Assembly (NCBI GenBank): GCA_030549495.1
Contig: JAUIRK010000846.1
Span: 1-64,000 of the forward strand
DNA: 64,000 bases
Direction of reading: 5' to 3'
Source: Nectonema munidae
Taxonomy: Eukaryota; Nematomorpha; Nectonematoida; Nectonematidae
Position 1 is the first letter of the stretch. Each line of letters opens with the position of its first letter. This document shows positions 11,779-23,355 of the stretch, piece after piece. The notes beneath the pieces were generated by a model. That model did no database searches, had not been told where the DNA came from, and saw only the letters and a program-made list of their open reading frames with translations. The position numbers and the translations under genes were made by a program.

Positions 11779-13640
11779 AATGTACAGTGAGTTTTAAAAG
11801 AGAAATGGAATACAGAGCAAAATGTGGAAGATAGAAAGACGATTCTAATCTGTTCCGTGGATAATTTTATACAGAAGAAGATCCTTTATGTAGGAACAGA
11901 TGTCTGTGGTAGCAATGCTATAAATATTAAACACATTATACAAGATTAATCTTTCAAGATCGAATAATGATTTCTTGATGGTGACACGTTCTAAGCGGTA
12001 TACAATATCAATATACACCATCACTTGATATATTGAGTTATGTATAGATTGTTGATAATTAAAAATATTAACTAGGGGTGCATAAGTATTTGAAATTTTG
12101 AAGATGGGTAAACTTATGATTTTTACATTTTTCATATAAAAAAATACGATGTTAATAAACTTTCATTTTTAAAAATATTCATTGATAAAAGCTTGATTTA
12201 CCTTTATTTGATATGTGGAATTTTATAGCATATATTCCTCTTTGGCGGATGGTACGAATTGAACCGTCTTGCGAAGGTCTTTCAAAAAATAATTATTTGA
12301 CGGTGTTTCTTAGCATGTGTAAATTCATAATCTCCTAAACTATATTCAACACATTTTAATACTTAAAGTATTGTGTTATGAGATGTTCACGGTGAATTAT
12401 ACAATGGAGTGGTAAAAAACAAAAAAAATTTGGATCATTTTTTAAAAAGACCAATAAGAGATAAATTTTTCCATACCATTGCTGGCGCTCCACAAATTGC
12501 AACACTAACAAGCTTATTACGGAGAAATTCAAATTTGTCTATTACCGAGTTAAGTAAACTTTTAACATTAATACCCCAAGTTGCTTCTGAAAAAAGTAAT
12601 AAATCTAACAATACAGTTTTGCAAATCATTTATAAGACATTTGCTAATTACACTAACACGGCACTCAGTTGTTCTACGCGATATGGGAATATCTGCTATT
12701 AATTAATACAGTTTTGTATTAGTTCGATTTAAAATGTTAACAACTTTTTCCATTGTTAAATTAAAATTAAAAAATTTATAATAAACATTCAGTAGTCAAA
12801 CTTTGTATTTCCTAAGAAACATTTAGTAAATGATTTTTTAATATCATTCTTTGCTATTTCCCAATTTATCCATAAGTTCACACGAAAATGTTTCAAGACT
12901 ATCTGTCTTTTATCTACTATTTAGCTAGGCTGGAAAAAGTTTTTTAACTAGCTGTACAAATTTTTTTTAATTAACTGCACAAGTAGACATGATGCTAAAA
13001 TCATTTCAACGATAAATGTATTTAAGAGTAGATTGAAAAGTATATCATGAGTTACACTCTTTTTTTATAAAAAACTGAAAAAAATCGCCTAGTAAGAGTT
13101 TCTTAGGAAATACAAATTATGCGAATTTTTCAATGTCTGAATTTTATATTTTTTTCAATCTCAGGATTATGCGCTAAAATACTTTTCATCGAAAGTTCTT
13201 CCTTATTTTTGAAGAAATTTTAACAATTATTGCATTTAAATTAATGCTATAAATCTAGCTGGGTATTATTATTACCAGAAAATAAGAAAGAACTGAAGAG
13301 GCTTAAAAGTAAAAAAGAAAAGCTTGACATGGGAATGGCCCTTCTTCAGGAGAGGAAATTGCGAGGTGAACTTTTTCCAGGATATTCTATATTTTAACTT
13401 TCCTCAAGATACAGCATATATTAACCGTTTCTGTAGCACTATTATAAAAAAAATTTTTTATCAATATTTTGTTTTCTGATTTATTTTACATTAATTTAGT
13501 ATTTTTATGCAATGTTTCATAATTTAAAAAATGGCATGTTCCCATTGTGCAACATTGCCTTTATATAGAATTTTTTTGAAAGAATATTAAAAACTATTTT
13601 ATTTTAAAATTTTTATTAAAAATTATTAATCAAATAAAAT
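11779..13640. other. AT-rich sequence with unassigned open frames
   Basis: It contains a 97-codon plus frame at 12409-12702 and a 96-codon minus frame at 11845-12135, neither with a motif I know. At about 13270-13380 (plus) a short lysine- and leucine-rich stretch (KELKRLKSKKEKLDMGMALL) could be part of an exon or a relic. I find no splice pairing that supports it. Confidence 0.3.
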
Positions 13641-13990
13641 TTATGCCTTTAACGGTTCAAATAATAAATCTTTTAAAAAATTTTTGTGATACATTTCAAA
13701 AGATATTGAACTTTTGTCAGAATGTAACCTTACATTACAATTTTGACACATGTAACGTGTATTTTTTTGGCACATTTTGCATCTTCCTTGTGTAGATGAA
13801 ACTTTTAATTGGCCGATTCCTTTAAATCTAATGTCTTCAGGAAGATTTGAAATTGTTCCACCAGAAACTTTTTTTAGTAAATTCATGGGTGAATTTATTA
13901 AACAAATGGCGATTTCTCGTGTGAACTCAAGATGTGGCATGATTTCTCGTGTGAACTCAAGATGTGGCATTGGACTTTCAGATATTTGAG
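13641..13990 (-). pseudogene. piggyBac transposase C-terminal fragment
   Basis: The minus-strand frame ends in a cysteine-rich zinc finger with RCKMCQKNTRYMCQNCNVRL followed by HSDKSS and MYHKNF. This is the C-terminal finger of PGBD4-type piggyBac transposases (CxxC, then CxxC, then a YH motif). Only the C-terminal 115 or so residues remain. A perfect 30-bp tandem duplication inside it repeats MPHLEFTREI. It abuts a hAT fragment on the other strand at about 13990, so one element probably truncated the other. Confidence 0.6.
13911..13970. repeat. Perfect 30-bp tandem duplication
   Basis: Two identical, directly adjacent 30-base copies (13911-13940 and 13941-13970) lie inside the piggyBac fragment and keep its reading frame. 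Identity between copies indicates a recent slippage or repair event. Confidence 0.9.
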
Positions 13991-13994
13991 AATC

Positions 13995-14664
<670 letters not shown>

Positions 14665-15012
14665 ATAAATTCAAAAAATTTTTACTTTCATTTATATTTT
14701 TTTCAAAATTTAAAATAAAATTTAATTATTTATCAAATTTAATAAATTAACTATTATTATTTAATTATAAAATTTTTTTGTTTGAAATTTAGGCTTTATT
14801 GCTGACTAGTTTCGGAATATAAACTCCTTTTTCAAAGCAAATATATAAGGTAAAATAGTTTTAAAAAACATAAAAATTGGATTTTTGATCTAGATAAGCT
14901 AACGATAGCAGAAATTCACTGACATTCAATTACAAAATAAGAAATATTTTATTTTACGATTCATAATGAGACAATAAAGAAAATAAACAAACTTCATTTT
15001 AGTAGCATGAAA

Positions 15013-15099
15013 TTAATGTTTCTTCTTTTTAATCTTTTTAATCTCGTTTTCCGTCAGCTCCGAAACAGGCATTGATGGAATATTCTCTCTGTCTTCACT
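15013..15099 (-). CDS. Possible terminal exon of a lysine-rich protein
   Basis: On the minus strand a pyrimidine-rich tract and AATTAAG acceptor are followed by SEDRENIPSMPVSELTENEI, then a KKIKKKKH tail and a stop. The exon would encode 28 residues. The basic tail resembles C-termini of nuclear or nucleolar proteins, but I cannot name a family. It may pair with the lysine-rich segment at 16477-16679 on the same strand; the intervening DNA holds a small transposon. Host exon status is inferred from the splice signal and codon sense only. Confidence 0.3.
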   Translation of the reverse strand, partial: SEDRENIPSMPVSELTENEIKKIKKKKH

Positions 15100-15645
15100 C
15101 TTAATTAAAAAAGAGTAAATATAATTATTTTAAATCAAGCCGTCAGATTTTGGCATTATGGGGGCAGGACCACCCATCCTCAGAATTATTTAAGTAAGCA
15201 TTTTTTTATTATATAATTTTTGAAATTTATTACAAAACAATTTGAGCCCAGTGAAATACACCACAATTATTTTATTAGCCTTGCACTCGCAGTTCCGCCT
15301 TTGCATCACTACTTTCTATCTCAAGAATAGAACAAAAAAATATTTTGAAGAACGATATTGCAAGAAAGAAAACATTTTAAATTGAATATGCTACTGTGTT
15401 TCTTAAGGAATTCAAATTGCCAAAATAGGAGACAGGAACAACAAACTAAAAAATCAATCTTGAAATAAAAACTAAAAAGGTAAATACTCAGAAATTATTT
15501 TGGTTTTATTTACATTTCATTCTAAATTTTTAATTCTATTTTTTGTCTACGAAGCGGTTATACGACAAAAAGCATCAATACGGTGAGTTTTTAACTACGT
15601 ACACAAAAATATTGTCGGTAAATTACGACCTATATAGGCAGGGGG

Positions 15646-16235
15646 GGGGGGGGGTATCCGGTAATTTCATCGCGGTAACTTCATCGTGGTAACTTCATCG
15701 CATAGTAAATTCATCGTGATGCAATACATCGTTGGTATTTTCATCGTTATGTATTTTCATCGTATAGTGATTACATCGCGAGATTTATGGATTAACCATT
15801 ACTTCCTTGCGGTGTCACAAGATAATCGAAAGTTAAAATAGGTTAGGGGGATTTTTATGAAACTAAAAAAACACAAAGATTAATATATATATATATTATT
15901 TTTTTTAATTAAATTAGATACTTTTTTTAACTTTCCTTAAATATTAAGAAATTTATACATATTTCCAGGCTATTTAAGTCAGAAAGAGATATTGTTTTAT
16001 TTTGTCATTATAGCCTGATAATACGAAAACTTTATATTTAAGAATTAGTTTTTTATGATATTAGAACTTTTACAAAAGTTCGTAATAAACTTAAAAAAAT
16101 TATAAAGGGATATTTACAAAAAATATTGAGCGTCAAGCATAAAATTAGTATGACGATGTAATTACTGCACGATGAAAATACCGACGATGTATTGAATCAC
16201 GATGAATTTACTATGCGATGAAATTACAGTGAACC
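15646..16235. mobile_element. Subrepeat MITE A (TTCATCG units)
   Basis: This is a nonautonomous inverted-repeat element of about 585 bp. The left end, about 15653-15785, is built from roughly eight units of about 15 bases each containing TTCATCG or a close variant. The right end, about 16150-16235, is the inverted counterpart. The termini align as GGTATCCGGTAATTTCATCG (left) and GGTTCACTGTAATTTCATCG (right, reversed). It is flanked by a 9-bp duplication GGCAGGGGG at 15637-15645 and 16236-16244. The left copy has grown into a run of 14 G. The middle is plain AT-rich sequence with no coding frame. Confidence 0.8.
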
Positions 16236-16476
16236 GGCAGGGGGACATGCAAATTCCTGATAAATTGAAATAAGAAAAACAGCTTTCCTGAATAAAACCC
16301 ACGAATAAACAAATATATGTATAGCGAAGGGTTCATCTGCAGGGTTAGACGAACACACCCACTAAGAAAAACATCAATTGTTTTGGAAAATTAAAAAAAA
16401 TAATTGTGCTCTCAAATTAGAATAATTGTCCTTTCTGTTAAGAATAAAATAAATTACTGTAAATGAGAAAGAATTA

Positions 16477-16679
16477 TGATGGGATCTTTTCTTGTCCTTT
16501 TTCTTCTTTTTAACCTCGATAGGTTCGTCTGTAGGAACATCGGTGTCATCGATATTCTCAGAAATGCTTTCATCATTCGACAGTTTCGTCGAAGACAACT
16601 TGTTTTTCAAGGCTGTTTTCTTCTTGTTCAGAGTATCATTTGAAATCGCCTCAATCGCCAGGCTCGGAGGTGTAGGGAT
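16477..16679 (-). CDS. Possible exon encoding a lysine-rich acidic segment
   Basis: The minus frame reads IPTPPSLAIEAISNDTLNKK, then KTALKNKLSSTKLSNDESIS, an acidic ENIDDTDVPTDEPIE and a basic VKKKKKDKKRS. Codon use is less AT-biased than in the surrounding DNA, which suggests real coding sequence. A plausible acceptor (AAAAAAAG) precedes it. GAG/GTTAAA just before the lysine run, or a site near 16477, could be the donor. Mixed acidic and lysine-rich tracts suggest a nuclear protein. No domain is recognised; it may belong to the same gene as 15013-15099. Confidence 0.3.
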
Positions 16680-17438
16680 CTTTTTTTCAGTAGAAATGAG
16701 ATGAGTCGAAAGTTTATGAATTCTAAATATTTAAAGATGCTCCAATTAAAGAATTTGTCAGTTTTTTGCGAAGAGCGAAACGTCTTATTCAATCCTTATA
16801 TAGACAGATCAGCAGGCCGAAATTTAAAAAAAATTGAGTTCAGGGTGTTGAAATCTTTTTATCCCCATTTTACTCCTTCATTGATCATTTGTAGATGAGA
16901 GTAAGATTGGCTAAGATCCGTGTAAACTGACAAAATAATGTTCTTTTTATGTAAATATATTCTAAATACTATTATAATTGTTGTTCTTAAAAATTCAGAG
17001 AAGAAAGGAGGATAGCAATATAAAGATGATATAGGTGAAAAAAATTCAGATGATCCTTTACATGTTAAGGTCTAAACTAGAGATATTGGGATTGAAAGCT
17101 ACAGACGAAGTTTCATAAAAGATTATTTTGGGTGTAATAATTTGGAATAACGTATTTTCATATTAACATTTAGAAACTAAAATCTGCTTTATTCTTTAAC
17201 AATTATGACAATATTGGCCGCTATAAAAACGTCAATATCTTTTCCTCAATATGTTGACAAATGTTTTCCTGTACATGCCTATTAACTTGGAATTGTGAAC
17301 TCCCTATGCATTGAAGTTTTCAATCTGTCTCCAGCCTCAGTACAAAGCAATTTAGTAATTGTTAAAAATGAAAAATAATTAATTTACCAAATTAATTCGC
17401 AAAAAAACAAAAATCCATTTTCAGGCATCTATCTAGAG

Positions 17439-17890
17439 CCGTGCTTCTCAACCGTTTTTTACTCATGGACCCCTTTTCACTTCTTTTTTTTTTGGTGGAC
17501 CCCTTCATAAAAATTGAACAAAAAATATTTGTTTTAATATTTTTCACTAATAAAATTTTTGAGGTTATGATAAAGAAAACAGTATATACTTAGAATTCAT
17601 ATTGAAATGAAAGCAAATCTAATGCAACAATTTTTATAATAAAAAAAGGAAGACATTTAATGAGATCCCTGTGGTTGATGCTGCTCAAAGAGATTCTTTA
17701 TATCTCGTTGCATTGAAGTTAATGCTAGTCGTAAAGCACCTCTTTTTACGATGTCAAGTCTATTGCGAACCTTTTATAATAAAAACCGTTGAGATGGTTT
17801 TCTTCATGGACCACCAAAATATCATTGTGGACCCCCTGAATTATTATATGGGCCCCTAGGGTCCATGTGGACCCCGGTTGAGAAATCCCG
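17439..17890. mobile_element. hAT-type MITE (TTCTCAACC ends)
   Basis: Inverted ends CCGTGCTTCTCAACCG and, reversed, CGGGATTTCTCAACCG bound a 452-bp element. The flanks are ATCTAGAG (17431-17438) and ATGTAGAG (17891-17898), a 7-of-8 match as expected for an old hAT 8-bp duplication. Inside, 'tggacccc' words recur near both ends. No transposase remains. Confidence 0.8.
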
Positions 17891-18124
17891 ATGTAGAGTA
17901 AAAACAATAAAAATAAAGCATTCCTATTTTAAAATCAGGTAGATCGTGTCGCGTAGAAAACAAGAGGTCTATCTCATAGAGTTGAAACTTTCTATTGGAT
18001 TTTCAATAAAAATTAGATCAACTTCATCATTCCTTTTTCAGAAATAAATCTATTATCGCCTTCTTCCTCTAATTTTCTAAAGCGTTTGATAGATAATACT
18101 TTAATGTTTATAATTGTGATCAGT

Positions 18125-18213
18125 GGCCTTCTAAACAATGCCACATTTTCATTTTCGCCCCCCCCCCCCCCTGAAAACACATTGGGGGAGGCGGTCGCCC
18201 CCCGGATGTGCGC
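18125..18213. mobile_element. Right-end fragment of the CAGGGGCGCACATCC hAT family
   Basis: Runs of C and the words 'aaaacacattggggg' and 'ggatgtgcgccc' match the right end of the complete element at 28686-31929. Only this end is clear. A possible but poor left-end match lies at about 15165. Confidence 0.55.
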
Positions 18214-18562
18214 CCATGGCGCCAACCTGTATCTAACTTTAAATCAAGATCGGGTCAATATTTTCAAACAAAATTTTTATATCAATTTGAAAATGAAAAA
18301 TCAAAATGGTATTCAAAAATATCCTTTCAATTTTAAACATGTAATCTTTTAAATTAATTCAGCCATACTGATTTCAATTCTGAACCCAGTTTTTGGAAAA
18401 AAACGTCTCAAAGTACAAACAAATTTGAGATTAACGACGAAAAATGGTAAGTCAGGTTTTTATCCTTGAGGAAACTACATAACTACATACTGGCTAAACC
18501 TTTGGTCTACCGTTTTTCAATAAGAGTTTAACAAATTTTTCAAAAAAGACAATCAGCTAAAC

Positions 18563-19115
18563 CAGTGTTTCTAAACATTTTTCTTACCACGCCTACGCTA
18601 TATCCCCATTATTTTTATACGCCCCACCACCTTCAAGATATTAAATATCAAATATTTTCTCTGTTAAAGCTAAACTTTATAACATTTTTTATTTGTGCTT
18701 TAAATTTGTTTATATGACATTTTATCAATCAAAAACAAAAAGGTGAGAGCTAATATGCAATTATATGTGCATTTATAATTCATAATTTTACTCGAAGAAA
18801 AAATGAATTTAAAAATTATTTCTCAGTTTTTTATCCTATCATTAATGCGACTTCCAGCGCTGTTTTTTGCTTATCAGATCTTGAATGCGTGGTTCAATGT
18901 CAGAAAGAGCGCAGCATAAATCGTTTTCAATGTTAAGTCTCTTCCTTGATTTTGTTTTTATGGTAAATAGTGGAGAAAAGGCAGCTTCGCAAAGGTAGGT
19001 TGATCCAAAAAGACCAGAACTCCAAGAGCAATTTTTGGATAGAAAGAAAGATACTTGATCCAAAATGCTCCAAGATTCAGTTCTTTAAGGTCGTCTTCAG
19101 CTATAGAGTTAAATT
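18563..19115 (-). pseudogene. hAT (ZBED5-type) C-terminal fragment with terminal repeat
   Basis: A CAGTGTTTCTAAAC hAT terminus at 18563 leads into a minus-strand transposase C-terminus. It reads ELNLGAFW (about 19070), GLFGSTYLCEAAFSPL, then TIKTKSRKRLNIENDL, LCCALSDIEPRIQ and a final SH before the stop at about 18848. These are the final catalytic and dimerisation blocks of the family. Sequence beyond about 19115 is no longer recognisable as hAT, so the element is truncated at its 5' side. Confidence 0.7.
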
Positions 19116-19529
19116 TCAATTCAATCAAACATACAAAAAAATAAAATTCGTTTTCTTCTTGTGATTTTAATTGTGTTCTTCATAATGTTCGCTCTTTGCA
19201 TAAAAAAACTGAAGTTTTAAACTTTATAATTCCTAAATATATCGATATTACTTTTTTGACTGAAACTTGGTATTCGAGCCAATATGATTATGTTATTGCT
19301 TGCTTTCTTCAAAATTAGTACTTGATTCATCATTCATGTGTATCAATTATTTTTAAAGATACCGTTCAGCTAAATATTTACCTTGTAATTCATATTCATC
19401 CACTTTCTGTTTTATGTGGAGAATCTAAAATCTTGTTTATTTTGATTTACAAAAATGTTCAATCAATTATTCTACTTTTATTTCTTAAATAGTTGATCTG
19501 ATAAGTAGTTTGCACTCTTACACCTTTCT

Positions 19530-19900
19530 TAAAGTCTTATTAGGAGACTTTAATGTTAATTTTGATAAAATCGACAATTTTACTACAAAAATATAAAAAC
19601 TTGATTCTTATTCTTTTTTTTTTAGCTCTTTTAGACTTACAAAGCAGTCTTGATAATATTTTCCATGAGTCTGATAAAAACTTCATTATTAATATTTCTG
19701 TTTAACATTTGGATTTGAGAGATCAGTATCGAATTTTATTTAAAATACAAGTTAAATACTGTTCTAGAAATTACGAATGCACATTTTAAGATGATATTTT
19801 TGATAAAACTATTAAAAACTTTGATTTTTCTGCAATTGATAATGACAAGTTCAAAGATGATTTAAAGGTTTGTAAGCAACTTTTCTTATCAGAACAAATG
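19530..19900 (+). pseudogene. Possible decayed LINE endonuclease fragment
   Basis: A plus frame contains LLGDFNVNFDKIDNF, matching the GDFN(V)N motif of Jockey/CR1-type LINE endonucleases. Further on, frames read FDKTIKNFDFSAIDND, similar to the spacer after the endonuclease. Several stops separate the pieces. The call rests on one motif and is weak. Confidence 0.3.
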
Positions 19901-20267
19901 GCTCTATAATTGCGGTGATTATCAAGTACAAAAAATCCAATTTTTGCAAAATTGGTGTGCTTGCATGATTCTAAACTGAAAGGAAGGTATACAACCTTCA
20001 TTGGCTTGAGGCTCGAAAAAGAATTTGCTTCAAGTCTTTAATTTCAACTTTCAAATGCATTAAATAATATATATATGATAATAGGGTTAATAAGGCCTAT
20101 TGCATCCTTATTTTATGCGCCAATTTATAACAAGCAAAGGCGATTTTTCATTCCTCTATTTTGTTTACTTTCTAAAGCTGTTTCCTGTTGTCTGCTTTAT
20201 TCAACAAATTTTAAATATAAAATTAATTGGTTATTGAAACAAACATAAATTTTTTTTTTGAAGTAAA

Positions 20268-21387
20268 CAGGGCTGGCGAGTCTGAGGGAAAACATCCTCG
20301 AGACACTTAAAAAATCCGCCTTGGATTCTAAATACTCAAAATAGTTATGGGACGATTGATCGGAATCGTACGGAATAATCGGAAGTTTTCCAAAGCATCG
20401 GAGCTGAATAATTCAGACCCGATTGCGATACCAAAACGATTCTTAAATATACAGGGCGCAAGATAAATAGTTGTAACATAGGACTGCACTGTGTGGGGGT
20501 TCACGTAATGTTTCTTCCTTTAAATGTAAATTCCTTTTCCTAACAATTTTTCAATCCTACGAATTTCAAGCTAATTCCAACTATGCAGTAGCTGTATGGC
20601 TATCGGAAGATCTGTCAAATAGCATAGTCACAGTGAAACTGCCAGTCTTCAGATTCAGCCACACAATTTGAAGTAAAATATTGAGCCAATTGTAGAATTT
20701 ATTTCAGTTTTGAAAAGTGTTTTGCTGATATGAAAAAGAAAGCCGATCAACAAGAAACAAGAAATACAAATGCTACACCTACAACAACAAAGAGTCAATT
20801 TTCAGCAGCAAGTATTAAAATCAGAAGAGACATATCAAGGTGTCTAACATTTAAACTGGTTGCAAACAATGAAAACCCTCTTAACTCGTGGAAAAAGAAC
20901 AAAGAAGAAGTTTCAAGTAAAGTATTTAAGTGCTCCTCCTTCTTCAGTAGAGCCAGAGAATTTTTAGTGTAGGTGGCAATATATACTCGTCAAAGAGAAA
21001 TCGTTTAGAACCAACAACTGGGGAGATGCTTATGTTTTTGCACTATAATTTGCGAGTGTTTCAATTTGACTATGATTAAATGTATATTTTTACTAATGTA
21101 AAATATGTTAATTAATACCTGGGCACGGTAATATACATATATGTAATAATGGCCAGGAATCGGAATCGTATCGGGATAATTGGGCAAAATCGGAATCGTT
21201 AAAATTTTTGGTATCGTCCCATTACTAATTCAAAAACTTAATAAATTTAACGCCAACTTTTGGCTTCCGTGTTTGACTACAAAAATTTAACACATTTTTT
21301 CCTTTATTTAAAATAACGAACTCCGATATTTCATTAGATACCGACTCCCATCCCTTTAAAACCTCAGACTCCTCAGGTCTGTTTATA
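20268..21387. mobile_element. Possible outer MITE (CAGGGCTGG..GTCTGAGG ends)
   Basis: The left end CAGGGCTGGCGAGTCTGAGG and the reversed right end CAGACCTGAGGAGTCTGAGG are related and flank the hAT at 20346-21224. GGAGTC-type words resemble a common animal repeat built on 'GGAGTCGGAG'. The flanking 8-mers do not match, so the boundaries are uncertain. Confidence 0.35.
20346..21224 (+). mobile_element. hAT (ZBED1/4-type) deletion derivative
   Basis: Inverted ends ATGGGACGAT near 20347 and, reversed, TAATGGGACGATACC at 21224 bound the element, with inner 'CGGAATCG' words at both ends. The plus strand at 20730-21135 reads ENPLNSWKKNKEEVSSK, then CSSFFSRAREF, and in shifted frames YTRQRE and GRCLCFCTII. 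This corresponds to the hAT dimerisation block 'NPL.WWK...F..LSK.A...L..P.SS...ER.FS'. The N-terminal three quarters are missing and breaks are present. Confidence 0.6.
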
Positions 21388-22239
21388 TAAGCATTTTAAA
21401 AAATCTTAAATGCTAAATATCAGAAATAACCTGCTATTTTGGAGTCACCGTTACATATTTTATTTTTATGTTGGAGTAGAAAAGACATTTTGAGAAAAAA
21501 ATCCTATACAATTTTCTCACTCATAAACATAAAAAAATTCAGATTTTAATTTTTTTTGTCGGCAACCGGATTCCCAAAACAAATTTTTGGTCGCACGAAT
21601 AATCTGCATTTGGTGACCGAGCAAATCCTAGGTTGAACGAGGCGTAATAAGTCTTTAATTGATACATGCATGAGGTGTTGTCTTTTATGCATTGTTTCTT
21701 GTTTTAATATATATTTGCTTTAGCAGCTTAAATAAATGAAGTCGGAGGCGCAAAATATTTCCAACTCCAAAATCCTGGATTTCACATTTTTTAAGTAGTT
21801 TAATAGATTTGTATTAATTATAATAAATTACAATATATGGTTTTATTTTTTCTATTTTATGCATAGTTCATCATTACAAAAATTGTTGTATGGGCCACGA
21901 TTGTTCGTTTTAAAGTATTTATAGGTAATACAAGAGAAAAGATCAAGAACCACTGAATTAGGAGATGAAAAGATCTGGGTTCATGTCCCAGTGGAGGTCA
22001 TTTTTTCTATAGATTATTTTCAGTGTACGTGAATACATACAATGAATCTAATATGTTAGTAAAACACATACAAACTGTTCTATATTTATTTTTTGTTAAC
22101 GGAAACATTTGATTTCAAGAACAATAAAAAAAGCTGTAAAAATAAAAAGGAATTAATTAAATACAAAATTCCAAGTCATCTGATTGTCGTCAAAATCTCA
22201 TTTCTGAAGTAAAATTATTATTGGCGTGATGAACAATCA
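21388..22239. other. AT-rich sequence, weak SINE-like B box
   Basis: At about 21950-22010 a GGGTTCATGTCCC word looks like a tRNA-type B box, but no A box or cloverleaf fits. Nothing else is recognised. Confidence 0.3.
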
Positions 22240-22449
22240 TTGAAAAATCTTTGGATGCATAATTTAGAAGATATTAAACATTTTTCGAAAAGGTATTTAA
22301 AAAAACGTGTCTGTAGAAAACACAAAGCTATCAAATTTAACTTTAAAAGCACTATTACTATACATGTAGAAATTACGGGAATCGAATTGAATATAAAACA
22401 TATGTTAACGAATTATGCACCAAGAAATGATAAAGTTTTTTCAAAGTAA
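22240..22449 (+). other. Unassigned open frame, possible exon
   Basis: A 69-codon plus frame starts at TTG, so it is not a gene start by itself. It reads HNLEDIKHFSKRYLKKRV, then a basic stretch and ELNIKHMLTNYAPRNDKVF. It is better balanced in composition than neighbouring frames, and a GTAAAA donor-like site follows. No family recognised. Confidence 0.25.
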
Positions 22450-22927
22450 AAGTTAGTACGCATCCAAAATATAAAAATATTTAAAGTTGTGCCTTTTATC
22501 CTAATAAAAATTTTAATGGTTAATGAAAATGAATAACTAGAAATATAATTAAGTCATGAAATCATTTAAAACACACAAAACTTGTGAAATTAAATATTCT
22601 AAGACGAATTTCTTGAATAAAATTTAAAAAACTCATTAGATCAATATGGTATTTCAATTATCAGTAAAAATAGGACTAATACGAAAAAAGTTTTTATAAA
22701 AACTACCAATCAAAAAAAGATTCCACGAAAAATGTTTATGACACAGAAAAGCTAACCGAATATAAATTATTAATTTAATCATATGACCTGTAAAATAACT
22801 AATTTATGCGATATCAAATTATATCATATTGAGACAGCTAAATTTTAAAAATTAATCTAAAACTTTACACATACAATTTATCAAATATTAAAAAGGTAAA
22901 AAAAAATAGATAAATAAAATTACTAAC

Positions 22928-23142
22928 TTAATAATATCATCGTTATGAAAAAAATCAGAAGTATAAATTTCAGGAATTAGAGCATCATTCATTCGTAAGC
23001 GAATAGGATATGGTAAACGACAAATTTGTCGAATTTTTGTTATAACTCCTTTTATGGTTTTTACTTTCTCATGACTAAAGAGAATGTAATACTTTTCGGT
23101 TCCTGTATCAACTATAATTCGAGTACGATTATGAAGATCCAT
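22928..23142 (-). CDS. Coilin-like N-terminal exon (candidate)
   Basis: The minus frame from an ATG at 23142 reads TRIIVDTGTEKYYILFSHEK, then KTIKGVITKIRQICRLPYPI, RLRMNDALIP and FFHNDDIIKL. This has the layout of the N-terminal ubiquitin-like self-association domain of coilin, the Cajal-body scaffold: a short strand, 'I..L...I...F', 'i.L.l....lP', then a 'DND.I.V'-type end. A GTTAGT donor after the base at 22928 would end the exon in phase 2. Reading past it gives a hydrophobic tail that is probably intron. Later coilin exons are not identified. The lysine-rich exons at 15-16.7 kb lie on the same strand but do not join in an obvious phase. Confidence 0.4.
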
Positions 23143-23274
23143 TTTAAATTATAATTTGTTTGTAAAGAATTTTTAAGTTAATAAAAAAATTATTTCGATA
23201 CATTTTAAAACTAAACCTTGTGTTACCTCTCACTATTATGATTAAAAACATCAACGTCGCCTTTATAAAAAAAA

Positions 23275-23355
23275 GGGATCGTGATTAAGGTTGGTTGATA
23301 CTGAGTTTGGATAATAAACGGTTTTGGGTTCGAACCACAAAGCAAGCCTTCTTTT
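23275..23355 (+). repeat. tRNA-derived SINE head
   Basis: A region with 'gtgattaaggttggttgata' (A-box-like) and GGTTCGAACC (B box), followed by 'caaagcaagcc', matches the tRNA-like head of the SINE at 50222-50380. It does not fold as a tRNA (no matching acceptor stem), so it is a SINE and not a functional tRNA. Confidence 0.55.

Noticed and set aside
15653-15790. CRISPR-like array of short regular repeats (TTCATCG every 15 bases)
   Set aside because: The genome is eukaryotic, the units are short and degenerate, there are no spacers of constant length, and an inverted counterpart with a 9-bp target duplication shows a transposon end.
23275-23350. Possible functional tRNA gene (also 21950-22010, 30035-30110 and 50300-50380)
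   Set aside because: B boxes are present, but acceptor stems do not pair and anticodon arms do not fold; shared tails show that three of them are SINE sequences.
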